Origin: Shewanella baltica
GTDB lineage: Bacteria; Pseudomonadota; Gammaproteobacteria; Enterobacterales; Shewanellaceae
Assembly: GCF_900456975.1 (NCBI RefSeq)
Contig: NZ_UGYM01000002.1
Span: 1,612,001 to 1,676,000 of the forward strand
Direction of reading: 5' to 3'
DNA length: 64,000 nt
Shown: piece after piece, positions 46,100-53,928 of the stretch
Layout: each line of letters starts with the position of its first letter
How positions within the stretch are numbered: the first letter of the stretch is position 1
Notes under the pieces: model-generated
Told to the model about the DNA's origin: nothing
Databases searched by the model: none
Seen by the model: the letters and a program-made list of their open reading frames with translations, nothing else
Program-made: the position numbers and the translations under genes

Positions 46100-48205
46100 A
46101 TGAAAGAAGCAGTAGACGATACTCCTTATTTATCATCTCTACAGAGTTGTAATCGAGTTGCTAGAGAAGAATATACAGCCGTACAAGCTTATTTTGAGAG
46201 CTGCGATACCATTATTGAAGCTCTGAGAAAAAAACTGCAGGGCGTGATTGAACATGGCAGTAAGGCGCTATCCGAAAACAAAATGGTGGAGGATGGTCTG
46301 ACCAACATGCTGCAGGATCTTGAGAGAGACTATGGAAGGCTTCTCTCGAAACGAAACGCCAATCTCGCCAAGTTGAAACGAAGCCTAGATTGCTTCAATG
46401 TCATGCTCTTTGGCCGAACGATGGCTGGCAAGAGCACTATTCGTGAGGCTATCACTCGCGGGGATGGTCAGACCATTGGTAAAGGAGCGCAAAGAACTAC
46501 GCGCGACGTTAAAGAGTACGAATGGAACAACTTGAGGATAATCGACACCCCAGGCTTCGGAGCATATAACGGTCAAGAGGACACGCAGATTGCGCATGAG
46601 ATTCTTGAACAGTCAGACGTCGTGCTGTTCATGCTCAACAGCGACAGCATCCAAGAGTCAACCTTTATTGAGCTTGACTATGTTCATAAACTTAACAAGC
46701 CCTTGATCTTCGTTTTGAACATAAAAAAAGATCTAGAGAATGAAGGTAACCGGCGCCGGGCATTGAGGAGTCCAGAAAAATATATTTTTAAAGAAGAAGA
46801 TATTCAGGAGCATACTGACCGTTTAAACAACCTTGCCAGCCGTGCAGGCATAAATCCAAGCACAGTCCGAATCATCCCAATTCATGCCCAGGCCGCATTC
46901 TTGGCAACCGTCATGCCGGGGGAAGAAGGCTTACAATTACATGAGCTGAGCCGAATAGATCAGGTTCTTAATGCGCTCATTGATGAGGTTGAAGGTAACG
47001 GGCCGATCCGTAGGGTCCAGACGTTTCTCGATTCAAGCCTTCATCATGTTGAGGAACAGAGCTTGCTAATTTTAAGCCAAAGGGATCGGCTCACCAAGCT
47101 CTTGCAACAGTATGAAAGCGGTCTCACCCGTATTTACCAATGGAAGGTAAAAACTCTTCGTGATGCGCCGCGGTTGCTCTCTAAGGAAGTGGATGTTGCT
47201 TTTAAACCACTAGTTGACTCTGTTGCAGATTTTGTTGATGACCACATTGAGGATGAGAATGCAGCAGTAGCTTGGGAGCGTCATTACAAGAGTTTTAAAA
47301 TTACAAAAAAGGTAGAGCGATCGGTACAAGCTTTGGCAGAACAGGTGGTAGAAGAACTTCAAGATTTCAATCGAGAAATGAATGAGGGCTTGGAAATTAC
47401 CTTGTCTTTCGAGGTTGCTCACGATGGGCGGAACTTCAGTGAATTCGACTTCAAGCGTATAAACGGTTGGGGCTCCGCTATAGCTGGGGTTGTAACCGCA
47501 ATTGCCTTTTTTAACTCATGGAACCCTGTCGGCTGGGTGGCGGCTGGTGTCGGCATTTTGTTCACAATTTTTTCATTATTTTCCGATAGTCGTGCTAAGA
47601 AACTCAAAGAGGCTAAGTCTAAACAGCGTCAGGCTTTGCTTGAAGATATAGAGAAAAGTAAGCAAAAAATAAAAGCTAGTTTAGAAAGCTGGTTCGACAT
47701 AAGTATCTATCGAGCAGTTATTTTGCCTGTAGAACACAACCTATCTCTTCTCTGTCAAGCGCTTAATGGTTTTATAAGTGAGATGGATAGCACTGATAGT
47801 CAGCTCTATTCTCTAAGGCATGATATTAATTTTCGCCTACTTAATCGAGTTTCTTATATCATCAAAAAACAGCATTTTGTCATGCCGAAAGTGTTAAAGA
47901 TTGTGAGGCTTCCTGGCTATGCTTGTTATTTTCTGACCTCTGATTATTTTCGAGATTCTGAACTTCTTCGGGCTATGGGCAAAGCCATGAGAGAGAAAAT
48001 TATTTTAGTGTATGACACTAGCTTGGATAAAAAAATATCCCATCTTTATAGGGGGCTTGTAGAGAAAATCGAGCTTTCCGAAAAAGATAAAGTGTCCGTG
48101 TTTGCTCAGAAGCGAAATATTAGCAAGATCATTGGAAAAGACCACCGCCGAATAAAAATGGTGGCTGCACTTTGTTCCTGTGAAATTACCCTCATTCCCA
48201 TTTAA
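46100..48205 (+). CDS. Dynamin-like GTPase, LeoBC/Eleos-like (first gene)
   Basis: ATG 46100 follows CGGAGAAAGA; an upstream ATG at 46073 has no ribosome site. The 701-residue protein has a coiled N-terminal region (residues 10-95) and a dynamin-type G domain with P-loop FGRTMAGKST (about residue 105), switch II IIDTPGFGAYNG (about 150) and G4 NIKKD (about 206). A long helical stalk follows, then a hydrophobic hairpin (GSAIAGVVTAIAFFNSWNPVGWVAAGVGILFTIFSLF, about residues 455-490) that should insert into membrane, and a KH-like end IIGKDHRRIK. The pairing and sizes resemble LeoBC plus LeoA of the Eleos anti-phage system. This is family resemblance, not proof. Confidence 0.82.
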   Translation: MKEAVDDTPYLSSLQSCNRVAREEYTAVQAYFESCDTIIEALRKKLQGVIEHGSKALSENKMVEDGLTNMLQDLERDYGRLLSKRNANLAKLKRSLDCFNVMLFGRTMAGKSTIREAITRGDGQTIGKGAQRTTRDVKEYEWNNLRIIDTPGFGAYNGQEDTQIAHEILEQSDVVLFMLNSDSIQESTFIELDYVHKLNKPLIFVLNIKKDLENEGNRRRALRSPEKYIFKEEDIQEHTDRLNNLASRAGINPSTVRIIPIHAQAAFLATVMPGEEGLQLHELSRIDQVLNALIDEVEGNGPIRRVQTFLDSSLHHVEEQSLLILSQRDRLTKLLQQYESGLTRIYQWKVKTLRDAPRLLSKEVDVAFKPLVDSVADFVDDHIEDENAAVAWERHYKSFKITKKVERSVQALAEQVVEELQDFNREMNEGLEITLSFEVAHDGRNFSEFDFKRINGWGSAIAGVVTAIAFFNSWNPVGWVAAGVGILFTIFSLFSDSRAKKLKEAKSKQRQALLEDIEKSKQKIKASLESWFDISIYRAVILPVEHNLSLLCQALNGFISEMDSTDSQLYSLRHDINFRLLNRVSYIIKKQHFVMPKVLKIVRLPGYACYFLTSDYFRDSELLRAMGKAMREKIILVYDTSLDKKISHLYRGLVEKIELSEKDKVSVFAQKRNISKIIGKDHRRIKMVAALCSCEITLIPI

Positions 48206-48214
48206 GGATGAATC

Positions 48215-49924
48215 ATGACTGAAATTGGTTACAGTGCTCTCAAAGAAAAGGTAGCAAGCCTTTACCAGCGTTCTAATGAGCTATGGAACGCTAGCAACTT
48301 CAAGGCATCGGAGGCAGAGTTTGATATTCATGTAGCGCCTTTGAATCTTGTTTTTGCTGGCCAGTACAGTGCTGGTAAGTCCTCCTTAATTAAAATGTTG
48401 ACAGGTATTGAGCATATTAAGATAGGGGCTGGCGTAACAACAGATGTGGTCACTCAATACCAATATAAATCGATAAATATCTGGGATACCCCTGGTATCC
48501 TTGCGGGTGAGTGCGAGCAACATGATGCAAAAGCGCTTGAGGCCATAGCGAAAGCAGACCTGCTGATTTACGTAATTACTAATGAACTGTTCGACGATAT
48601 CGTGGGTGCCGCCTTTCGCGATCTTTGTTTTATCCAAGGTCGCGCTAAGGAGATGATGATCGTTATCAACAAGTTTGAAAGTGACTCGGCTGACAAAGAG
48701 ACCAAGGTCGAGGGCATCACGCAGGTGCTTGAACCCAAAATTCCAGAGGACTTTCCCATCGTCTTCACTGACGCCCAGTCATTCTTCGATTCATTGGATG
48801 AGGAAGACGAGCAAGAGCGCAGAGAGTTATTGGCGCTTTCCAATGCTGAAGGGCTCACCAAAGCAATTGATGATTTTGTAGCGCAACGGGGTCTATACGC
48901 CAGACTGACGACGCCGCTCCAGCAGCTTCAAATCACGCTGGAATCAAAAATTGACGAACTGACCATATCTGATCCGTTGCAAAAGGGCTTGGTTAGCCTG
49001 CTCATGCAAAACAAGCGCGTTTTTCAAGCCAATAAACGAGACCTCATCAAAAAGGTCGGAGCGGACCTAGACAAGCTTAACGGCCAGATTGTTGAGCAAG
49101 GAAATCAGCTTGCCGATGCTTTGGGTGGAGAGCAGGAAGAATTTGAAAAGGTACAGGACAGTTCAACATATGAATGTGAACGACTCATAAACTCTGCCTT
49201 GGAAGATCTGCAGGTCACTGTGAGCGAATGCCTATCAGATCTTGAGGCTGAGTTAGTCGAGTTAGCGAATACTCCTGCTAGTTTGAAGATAAATGAAGCT
49301 TTGGATACTGCAAAGAATTTCAATCCTGATGCTGAAAATGGGAAAGTCGGCAGCTTCTCCAAGGATGATCCCGTGAAGCTTAACAGTGCCATCAGCCAGA
49401 GTATGACGAAATCCGCAGAAAAAGGATTCTCCTTCCTTGCAAAAAGTGCTGTTGGCGATGCATCTAAAACAGGACTCAAATCAGTATCGGGTAGTACTCT
49501 ACACAGTGCTATTAAAGAGGTTGGCGGCTTTTTTGGCTACAAGTTCAAGGCTTGGGAGGCCGTGAAAATAGCGGACAAAATAGGTAAGGGCGCGAGATTT
49601 CTAGGTCCAGCCATGGCGATTTTTGGGGTTGGTATGCAGATGTATGACGACTATCAGCAGTCCGAGCATGCAAAAATGATTCTTAAAATAAAGCGGGATA
49701 TTCGCAAAAGCTTCAAAGAGTACAGTGATGACGTGCGTAAGAGTATCGACGCCCAGCTCGAGAAACTACTTGATACCGGCTTTGATCTGCCTATTACGAA
49801 TATCGATGAGGCCCTTCAAGAAATACGTTCACAGGCTGAGGGTAAGTCAGATAGCGTTAATGCGCTGCGCTTGCAACTAGAAGGTGTAGTCATGCTTCGC
49901 GAAGAAATACAATCATTATATTGA
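48215..49924 (+). CDS. Dynamin-like GTPase, LeoA/Eleos-like (second gene)
   Basis: The 569-residue protein is close in length to LeoA of enterotoxigenic E. coli (about 571). Its G domain has P-loop VFAGQYSAGKSSLIKMLTG (about residues 46-64), switch I around GAGVTTDVV, switch II IWDTPGIL (about residue 90) and G4 VINKFESD (about residue 149). A long helical bundle follows with coiled-coil stretches, and a hydrophobic hairpin-like segment (AVKIADKIGKGARFLGPAMAIFGVGMQMYDDY, about residues 450-480) probably contacts membrane. It lies 10 bp after the first GTPase, so the two are one operon. Membrane remodelling on infection is the family-level guess. Confidence 0.82.
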   Translation: MTEIGYSALKEKVASLYQRSNELWNASNFKASEAEFDIHVAPLNLVFAGQYSAGKSSLIKMLTGIEHIKIGAGVTTDVVTQYQYKSINIWDTPGILAGECEQHDAKALEAIAKADLLIYVITNELFDDIVGAAFRDLCFIQGRAKEMMIVINKFESDSADKETKVEGITQVLEPKIPEDFPIVFTDAQSFFDSLDEEDEQERRELLALSNAEGLTKAIDDFVAQRGLYARLTTPLQQLQITLESKIDELTISDPLQKGLVSLLMQNKRVFQANKRDLIKKVGADLDKLNGQIVEQGNQLADALGGEQEEFEKVQDSSTYECERLINSALEDLQVTVSECLSDLEAELVELANTPASLKINEALDTAKNFNPDAENGKVGSFSKDDPVKLNSAISQSMTKSAEKGFSFLAKSAVGDASKTGLKSVSGSTLHSAIKEVGGFFGYKFKAWEAVKIADKIGKGARFLGPAMAIFGVGMQMYDDYQQSEHAKMILKIKRDIRKSFKEYSDDVRKSIDAQLEKLLDTGFDLPITNIDEALQEIRSQAEGKSDSVNALRLQLEGVVMLREEIQSLY

Positions 49925-49941
49925 GCTAATGCTGCGAGGTC

Positions 49942-50013
49942 TGCTAACAAAGCGCTGCTGTCGGACAAATTATTCGCTGCACTGCAAATTTGTCGCAGCG
50001 CGCGGCGTTAGCT
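49942..50013 (+). repeat. attC closing the dynamin-like GTPase cassette
   Basis: The left core TGCTAAC (49942) is the complement of TTAGCA at the attI' junction (46034). The right core is GTTAGCT (50007). Arms GACAAATT / AATTTGTC and GCGCTGC / GCAGCGC fold into an attC hairpin. The two cores delimit a cassette of about 3.97 kb. Confidence 0.85.
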
Positions 50014-50371
50014 ATTTCAATACCAACATTTTCAGTTCGAGATTGCCGACTGGCGCTTATCTGTGATGGTATGAATAAGTTCATTAAACTCATCGCAATG
50101 CATGTGGACTCGTTTGATTCTGAAAAATGACCATATTATCGTCGAATTAATAATGCTGTAGTGGTTGTTCCAAGAATAAAGAAACGCATTAGAATTACTA
50201 GGAAGAAATTTACTCTATAATTAGGGGACTAACTCTTTGTAAGTCTATGAAAACAAAGAGTGCAAAAAACGCAAACTAGGTTTAAAATAGGCATTGTCCT
50301 AGGCTAATTTTTGTAGGGTATTTTTAGTTAAATTCTTTAGCATCAATGGTTTAAGGTTTTTTAAAGGTCAA
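50014..50371. other. Gene-free right end of the element
   Basis: AT-rich sequence between the last attC and attR. The cassette opened by GTTAGCT at 50007 has no closing AGCTAAC, so it is truncated. No arm-type GGTGAAA repeats like those at attL are seen. Confidence 0.55.
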
Positions 50372-50422
50372 TCATGGGGTGTCAGGGGTCGGAGGTTCGA
50401 ATCCTCTCATACCGACCAAATT
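50372..50422. repeat. attR core (51-bp direct repeat, right copy)
   Basis: Exact copy of 11922-11972. It is only the 3' part of the tRNA-Pro sequence, without acceptor 5' strand or D arm, so no second tRNA gene is present. Confidence 0.95.
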
Positions 50423-50478
50423 AAATACTTAATTGTTAGGCTGTTTTAATTATTAAGATAAGTGACAGTTAAGTAAAA

Positions 50479-50518
50479 ACAAAACCCCGTGGTAGCATTG
50501 CTATACGGGGTTTTGTTT
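50479..50518 (+). terminator. Terminator outside attR
   Basis: The stem AAAACCCCGT / ACGGGGTTTT with A-rich and T-rich flanks is bidirectional. It is possibly the original chromosomal terminator downstream of tRNA-Pro. Confidence 0.85.
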
Positions 50519-50689
50519 TTTTATATCTTTTTTGTAGTCATGAGGACTAACGCTAATCGTTTCAGCTCGAGTGATCGACGTCATTGATACAGCTAAGACA
50601 AAAATCCTCAACGTGAAATGACACGTTTCACACCGATATTTGCATTCGCCATTTAGCATTTAAGACATTATTGAGTAGGACATTTACCT

Positions 50690-51286
50690 ATGCGCGCGTT
50701 TGTTTTACGAGCAAGATCAGCACCTACTGACAGTCAGTTGTTTTTGGCTTCTGTCGGCCAAGAGGCACACACCGAGATTTTGGCTCATACCCTAATGAAC
50801 ACTATCTTTGTGGCTCAGTCCCATCGAAACGATGTTGTCGTTTATCTAGTGTTAGAAAGTACCCATGATTTTTCCCGCACTATTTGCTTTGATACCCGAA
50901 ATATTTGCCATATTGGCGGTTTTCACGAACAAGCTTTGCTGACGAAAATTGCCAAGGCCTTAGATATTTCTCGGGGCATGACGAAAGAGCAAACTCGCGT
51001 TGTGGATGAGGGCATAACTGTGAGCACCATCAGTTTTGAAAAGCTGGTGCAGGACCTCGCGGTGGATTATCAATTGTTTATGATGGATAAGAAGGGCACT
51101 TCTATCCGTGAGCAGGAGTTTGTGGGTAATCCGTGCTTTTTGCTGACCGATCATATTCCTATGCCGAAGAAAAGTTTTAATACCTTGAAACGACTCGGTG
51201 CGCAAAAGATCAGCCTTGGGCCTAAGATGCTGTTTGCTTCCCAGTGCGTGGTGTTGATCCATAATGAATTGGATATCAATCAGTAG
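50690..51286 (+). CDS. trmY: tRNA pseudouridine(54) N1-methyltransferase-like SPOUT protein (TrmY family)
   Basis: The 198-residue protein begins MRAFVLRARSAPTDSQLFLASVGQEAHTEILAHTLMNTIFVAQSHRNDVVVYLVLESTHDFSRTICFD, a clear TrmY pattern (COG1901). The C-terminal SPOUT knot signature is FLLTDHIPMPKKSFNTLKRLGAQKISLGPKMLFASQCVVLIHNELD, where the deep knot binds S-adenosylmethionine. In archaea TrmY methylates pseudouridine 54 of tRNA. The substrate of the bacterial form is unproven. A terminator follows. Confidence 0.85.
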   Translation: MRAFVLRARSAPTDSQLFLASVGQEAHTEILAHTLMNTIFVAQSHRNDVVVYLVLESTHDFSRTICFDTRNICHIGGFHEQALLTKIAKALDISRGMTKEQTRVVDEGITVSTISFEKLVQDLAVDYQLFMMDKKGTSIREQEFVGNPCFLLTDHIPMPKKSFNTLKRLGAQKISLGPKMLFASQCVVLIHNELDINQ

Positions 51287-51344
51287 CCGCTGAGCCTTAT
51301 GTCTCGCCGCTAACGCTGACGATTCTCGTGTTGCAGCTCGTATT

Positions 51345-51376
51345 AAGCCCCACTTTTGAATGGGGCTTTTTTGTTT
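51345..51376 (+). terminator. Terminator after trmY
   Basis: The stem AAGCCCCA / TGGGGCTT is followed by a long T run. Confidence 0.88.
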
Positions 51377-51432
51377 TTTAGCTACAGGTAACACCTTGGC
51401 ATCGCGTTTTTAATGAGTTGCTTTAAATTGCG

Positions 51433-51459
51433 ACACTGACACTGACACTGACACTGACA
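51433..51459. repeat. Hexanucleotide microsatellite (ACACTG)n
   Basis: Four and a half tandem copies of ACACTG lie downstream of the LysR gene's stop, outside any supported gene. Copy-number slippage is possible. Confidence 0.85.
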
Positions 51460-51516
51460 GTGGCTTGGGTTTTATAAGGACTTTATCCGTACAAGGAGGA
51501 GAGTAATATAAGGCTT

Positions 51517-52389
51517 TTATATCTTCCCCTTTAAAAATGTAATCGCTTTTTGGGCTCTGCGTGACAAGGGCCATTCCGCGCGGTGGATAAGCCAAATGGT
51601 GTCTACAACTTGGCTGCCACATTCCACAACATAGATATCTTGTTGTCGTTCAAAGGCTTTGCGGGCGTATTGCGGTATAACTGTAAATCCTAGTCCTTTC
51701 GCGACAGGTTCGAGGATCAGGCTGATTTGGTTGGTAAATCCTTTACAGGGAATGTCTTGAATACCGGGATTACTTGGATATTTTCGGCTAAGTAACCGGG
51801 TTGCCATGGCCTCGCCATCGGGATGGGAGATAAACCCTAGCCGTTGTAAATCAACCCATTCATTTTGTTTGTGGCACGCAGGTACGACGAGCTCAAGCGG
51901 CTCTTCGGTGAAATGAGTGCTGTGAATGCGAGGATCAGACGGTTTTAAGGTCACCATGCCGATTTCATGTTCATTGGCTAATACCGAGGCGACTATTTCA
52001 CTGTCAGGGGCAAAACGGTGGCGAATGTTTAATGCCGGAAAGGCTTGTTGAAGTTCGATTAACAACGGAAAGAGTGTTAAACCAATGCTTCCCGGAGTGA
52101 TAAGGCTAATGTCGCCGACCTCAGCATCATCATGGATCAGTTTCTGCTGTAAGCGTTTTTGCGCGCATTCGACGTCTTTAACGTAGGTCAGCAGGTTTTC
52201 GCCAATCGGAGTGATTTCAAGTTGACGGGGGCGGCGTAAAAACAGTGTGCCGTATTCCTCTTCTAAGCGACTGATATGTTGGCTCACGGCCGCTTGGGTG
52301 ATACCAATGGCTTCGGCGGTTCGGGTGAAGTTACCTTTCTCGACCAGAACAGCAAAGGTGTGTAACCACTGTGGATTTATCATAAGCAA
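51517..52389 (-). CDS. LysR-family transcriptional regulator
   Basis: The 290-residue regulator has an N-terminal winged helix-turn-helix (NFTRTAEAIGITQAAVSQHISRLEEEYGTLFLRRPRQLEITPIG, about residues 15-60) and a C-terminal periplasmic-binding-type effector domain (VGDISLITPGSIGLTLFPLLIELQQAFPALNIRH...). It is divergent from the flavin oxidoreductase gene 112 bp away, the standard LysR arrangement. It very likely controls that gene in response to an unidentified electrophile or redox ligand. Confidence 0.93.
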   Translation of the reverse strand: MLMINPQWLHTFAVLVEKGNFTRTAEAIGITQAAVSQHISRLEEEYGTLFLRRPRQLEITPIGENLLTYVKDVECAQKRLQQKLIHDDAEVGDISLITPGSIGLTLFPLLIELQQAFPALNIRHRFAPDSEIVASVLANEHEIGMVTLKPSDPRIHSTHFTEEPLELVVPACHKQNEWVDLQRLGFISHPDGEAMATRLLSRKYPSNPGIQDIPCKGFTNQISLILEPVAKGLGFTVIPQYARKAFERQQDIYVVECGSQVVDTIWLIHRAEWPLSRRAQKAITFLKGKI

Positions 52390-52501
52390 ACTTTATCAAC
52401 TCTATAATCTGTGCGTGCTTTTAATTATGACACGATAAGGCTAGTCTGTCGTCATTCACTATTCCATTCCTTTTTGATTCTATTTGACACAGGAAACACC
52501 T

Positions 52502-53608
52502 ATGGCCGATCTATTTTCATCCTTCAAACTTAAAGACATTACCCTCAAAAATCGTATTGCCGTTGCGCCCATGTGCCAATATCAAGCTACGGACGGACTC
52601 ATCAACGACTGGCATCAGGTGCATTATACTAGCCTTGCCCGTGGCGGAGCGGGTCTTGTTGTAGTTGAAGCCACTGCAGTTTCTCCTGAAGGACGCATTA
52701 CCCCCAAATGCCTTGGACTATGGAATGACGAACAAGCCCAAGGCCTAGCTAAGGTCGCCAGAGCGATTAAAAATGCCGGCGCAGTGGCTGGTATTCAGAT
52801 TGGTCATGCGGGCCGTAAAGCGAGTGCCAATATCCCGTGGGAAGGCGATGATCATATTCCCAATGGTGAAGGACAAGGCTGGCAACCGATTGCGCCGTCT
52901 GCCGTTGCTTTTGGTGCAAACTTACCTAAAGTACCAACTGCTATGACGATTGAGGACATTGAGCGCGTTAAAGCAGACTTTGTGGCGGCGGCAAAACGGG
53001 CCTTAGCTGCAGGATTTGAATGGTTAGAGCTGCATTTCGCCCACGGTTATTTAGCCCAAAGTTTCTTCTCAACCTATGCCAATGAACGCACCGACCAATA
53101 TGGTGGCAGTGCCGAAGGGCGTGGACGCTTTTTGCTCGAAACGGTTGCAGCGGTAAGAGACGTTTGGCCACAGCATTTACCCTTAACGGCGCGATTTGGT
53201 GTGATTGAATTCGACCATAAAGATGAAGAAACGCTAACTGAATCAATCGCCTTGGTGAAGCAATTTAAACAAGCTGGGCTCGATATGTTAAACGTCAGCA
53301 TTTGCTTCTCTACGCCGACGGCAAATATTCCATGGAGTCCGGCGTTCTTGGCGCCTATTGCTGCGCGGGTTCGCCAAGAAGTAGGTTTCCCTATTGCGAC
53401 GTCGTGGGGCATGGATAATCCACACCATGCCAATGCGGCCATTGAAGATGAACAAATGGATTTAGTGATGATAGGTAAAGCCTTTTTAGCGAATCCACAT
53501 TGGCCATATCAAGCGGCACAAACCTTAAAGATTGCGCGCCCATCTTGGGTATTACCCGCTTCCTACGCCCATTGGTTAGAGCGTTACTCCACGGTTAAAG
53601 CCGATTGA
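52502..53608 (+). CDS. Old yellow enzyme-family NADPH:flavin oxidoreductase
   Basis: ATG 52502 follows CAGGAAACACCT; a TTG 18 bp upstream is less likely. The 368-residue FMN TIM barrel is of the YqjM/thermophilic-like OYE class: ADLFSSFKLKDITLKNRIAVAPMCQYQA with the Cys near residue 25, GAGLVVVEATAVSPEGRI, FEWLELHFAHGYLAQSFFSTYANERTDQYGGSAEGRGRF and GKAFLANPHWPYQAA. It reduces alpha,beta-unsaturated carbonyls or related electrophiles. Regulated probably by the divergent LysR gene. A terminator follows at 53697. Confidence 0.95.
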   Translation: MADLFSSFKLKDITLKNRIAVAPMCQYQATDGLINDWHQVHYTSLARGGAGLVVVEATAVSPEGRITPKCLGLWNDEQAQGLAKVARAIKNAGAVAGIQIGHAGRKASANIPWEGDDHIPNGEGQGWQPIAPSAVAFGANLPKVPTAMTIEDIERVKADFVAAAKRALAAGFEWLELHFAHGYLAQSFFSTYANERTDQYGGSAEGRGRFLLETVAAVRDVWPQHLPLTARFGVIEFDHKDEETLTESIALVKQFKQAGLDMLNVSICFSTPTANIPWSPAFLAPIAARVRQEVGFPIATSWGMDNPHHANAAIEDEQMDLVMIGKAFLANPHWPYQAAQTLKIARPSWVLPASYAHWLERYSTVKAD

Positions 53609-53696
53609 TTGTGAGTTTGAGAGTGAGCTGACTTAGTTATCGTACTGGCTTGATTGTGTACAAGGTAAATACAAGCCTCTAGATTCTGCCTAAGTT

Positions 53697-53731
53697 TTAA
53701 AAGCCGCTATCCATGGATAGCGGCTTTTTGC
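53697..53731 (+). terminator. Terminator after the old yellow enzyme gene
   Basis: The perfect stem AAAAGCCGCTATCC / GGATAGCGGCTTTT is followed by TTG. Confidence 0.9.
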
Positions 53732-53875
53732 TTTGTGAATACACCATACTTAGGTTGAAGGCGCCGCAAGGCTGATCGCTTATATCAGACTCTTATATTG
53801 AACTCTGAGTTGGACTTTTAGTGGGATTCTGAGTTGAACACTGAGTTTTAGTGCACTCATCCTACCGCTAGGGAA

Positions 53876-53912
53876 TAAAAAAGCCCCAATCCGCTAGGAG
53901 TGGGGCTTCTTC
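53876..53912 (-). terminator. Terminator of the yejM-like transcript (minus strand)
   Basis: The stem AAGCCCCA / TGGGGCTT, with a T run on the minus strand, lies 17 bp beyond the yejM-like stop. Confidence 0.87.
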
Positions 53913-53928
53913 AAGCAGAGGATGAAGG

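Larger units (their letters stand above)
27659..50013. mobile_element. Integron: IntI, attI, cassette array and second attI-like site
   Basis: The region contains an IntI-type integrase reading left, an attI region, and rightward cassettes ending in attC sites to 39087. After a cassette-poor stretch come attC-bearing cassettes at 41.6-42.1 kb and a separate attI-like/cassette unit at 45.9-50.0 kb. For almost every cassette the GTTRRRY core at its left end is the complement of the RYYYAAC core at its right end, as expected for IntI-inserted circles. Confidence 0.88.
11922..50422. mobile_element. 38.45-kb phage-derived integrative element carrying an integron
   Basis: The element is delimited by 51-bp identical direct repeats at 11922-11972 and 50372-50422; the left copy is the 3' half of tRNA-Pro. 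Its order is int, xis-like, leftward small-gene operon, HipA-like pair, cI-like, cro-like, YdaT-like, O-like, P-like, recombinase, Q-like, then intI/attI/cassettes, a cos-like site, more cassettes, umuDC, attI-like and a dynamin-like GTPase cassette. Lysis, terminase and virion genes are missing. The excised circle would be 38,450 bp, just inside the size range lambda-type heads accept. I infer a defective prophage or phage satellite that has acquired a mobile integron. Confidence 0.9.

Noticed and set aside
11922..50422. Conjugative element (ICE) interpretation
   Set aside because: No relaxase, coupling protein or type IV secretion genes are present; the backbone is clearly lambdoid.
50372..50422. 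A second tRNA-Pro gene at the right boundary
   Set aside because: Only the 3' part is present; the acceptor 5' strand and D arm are missing, so it is an att copy.
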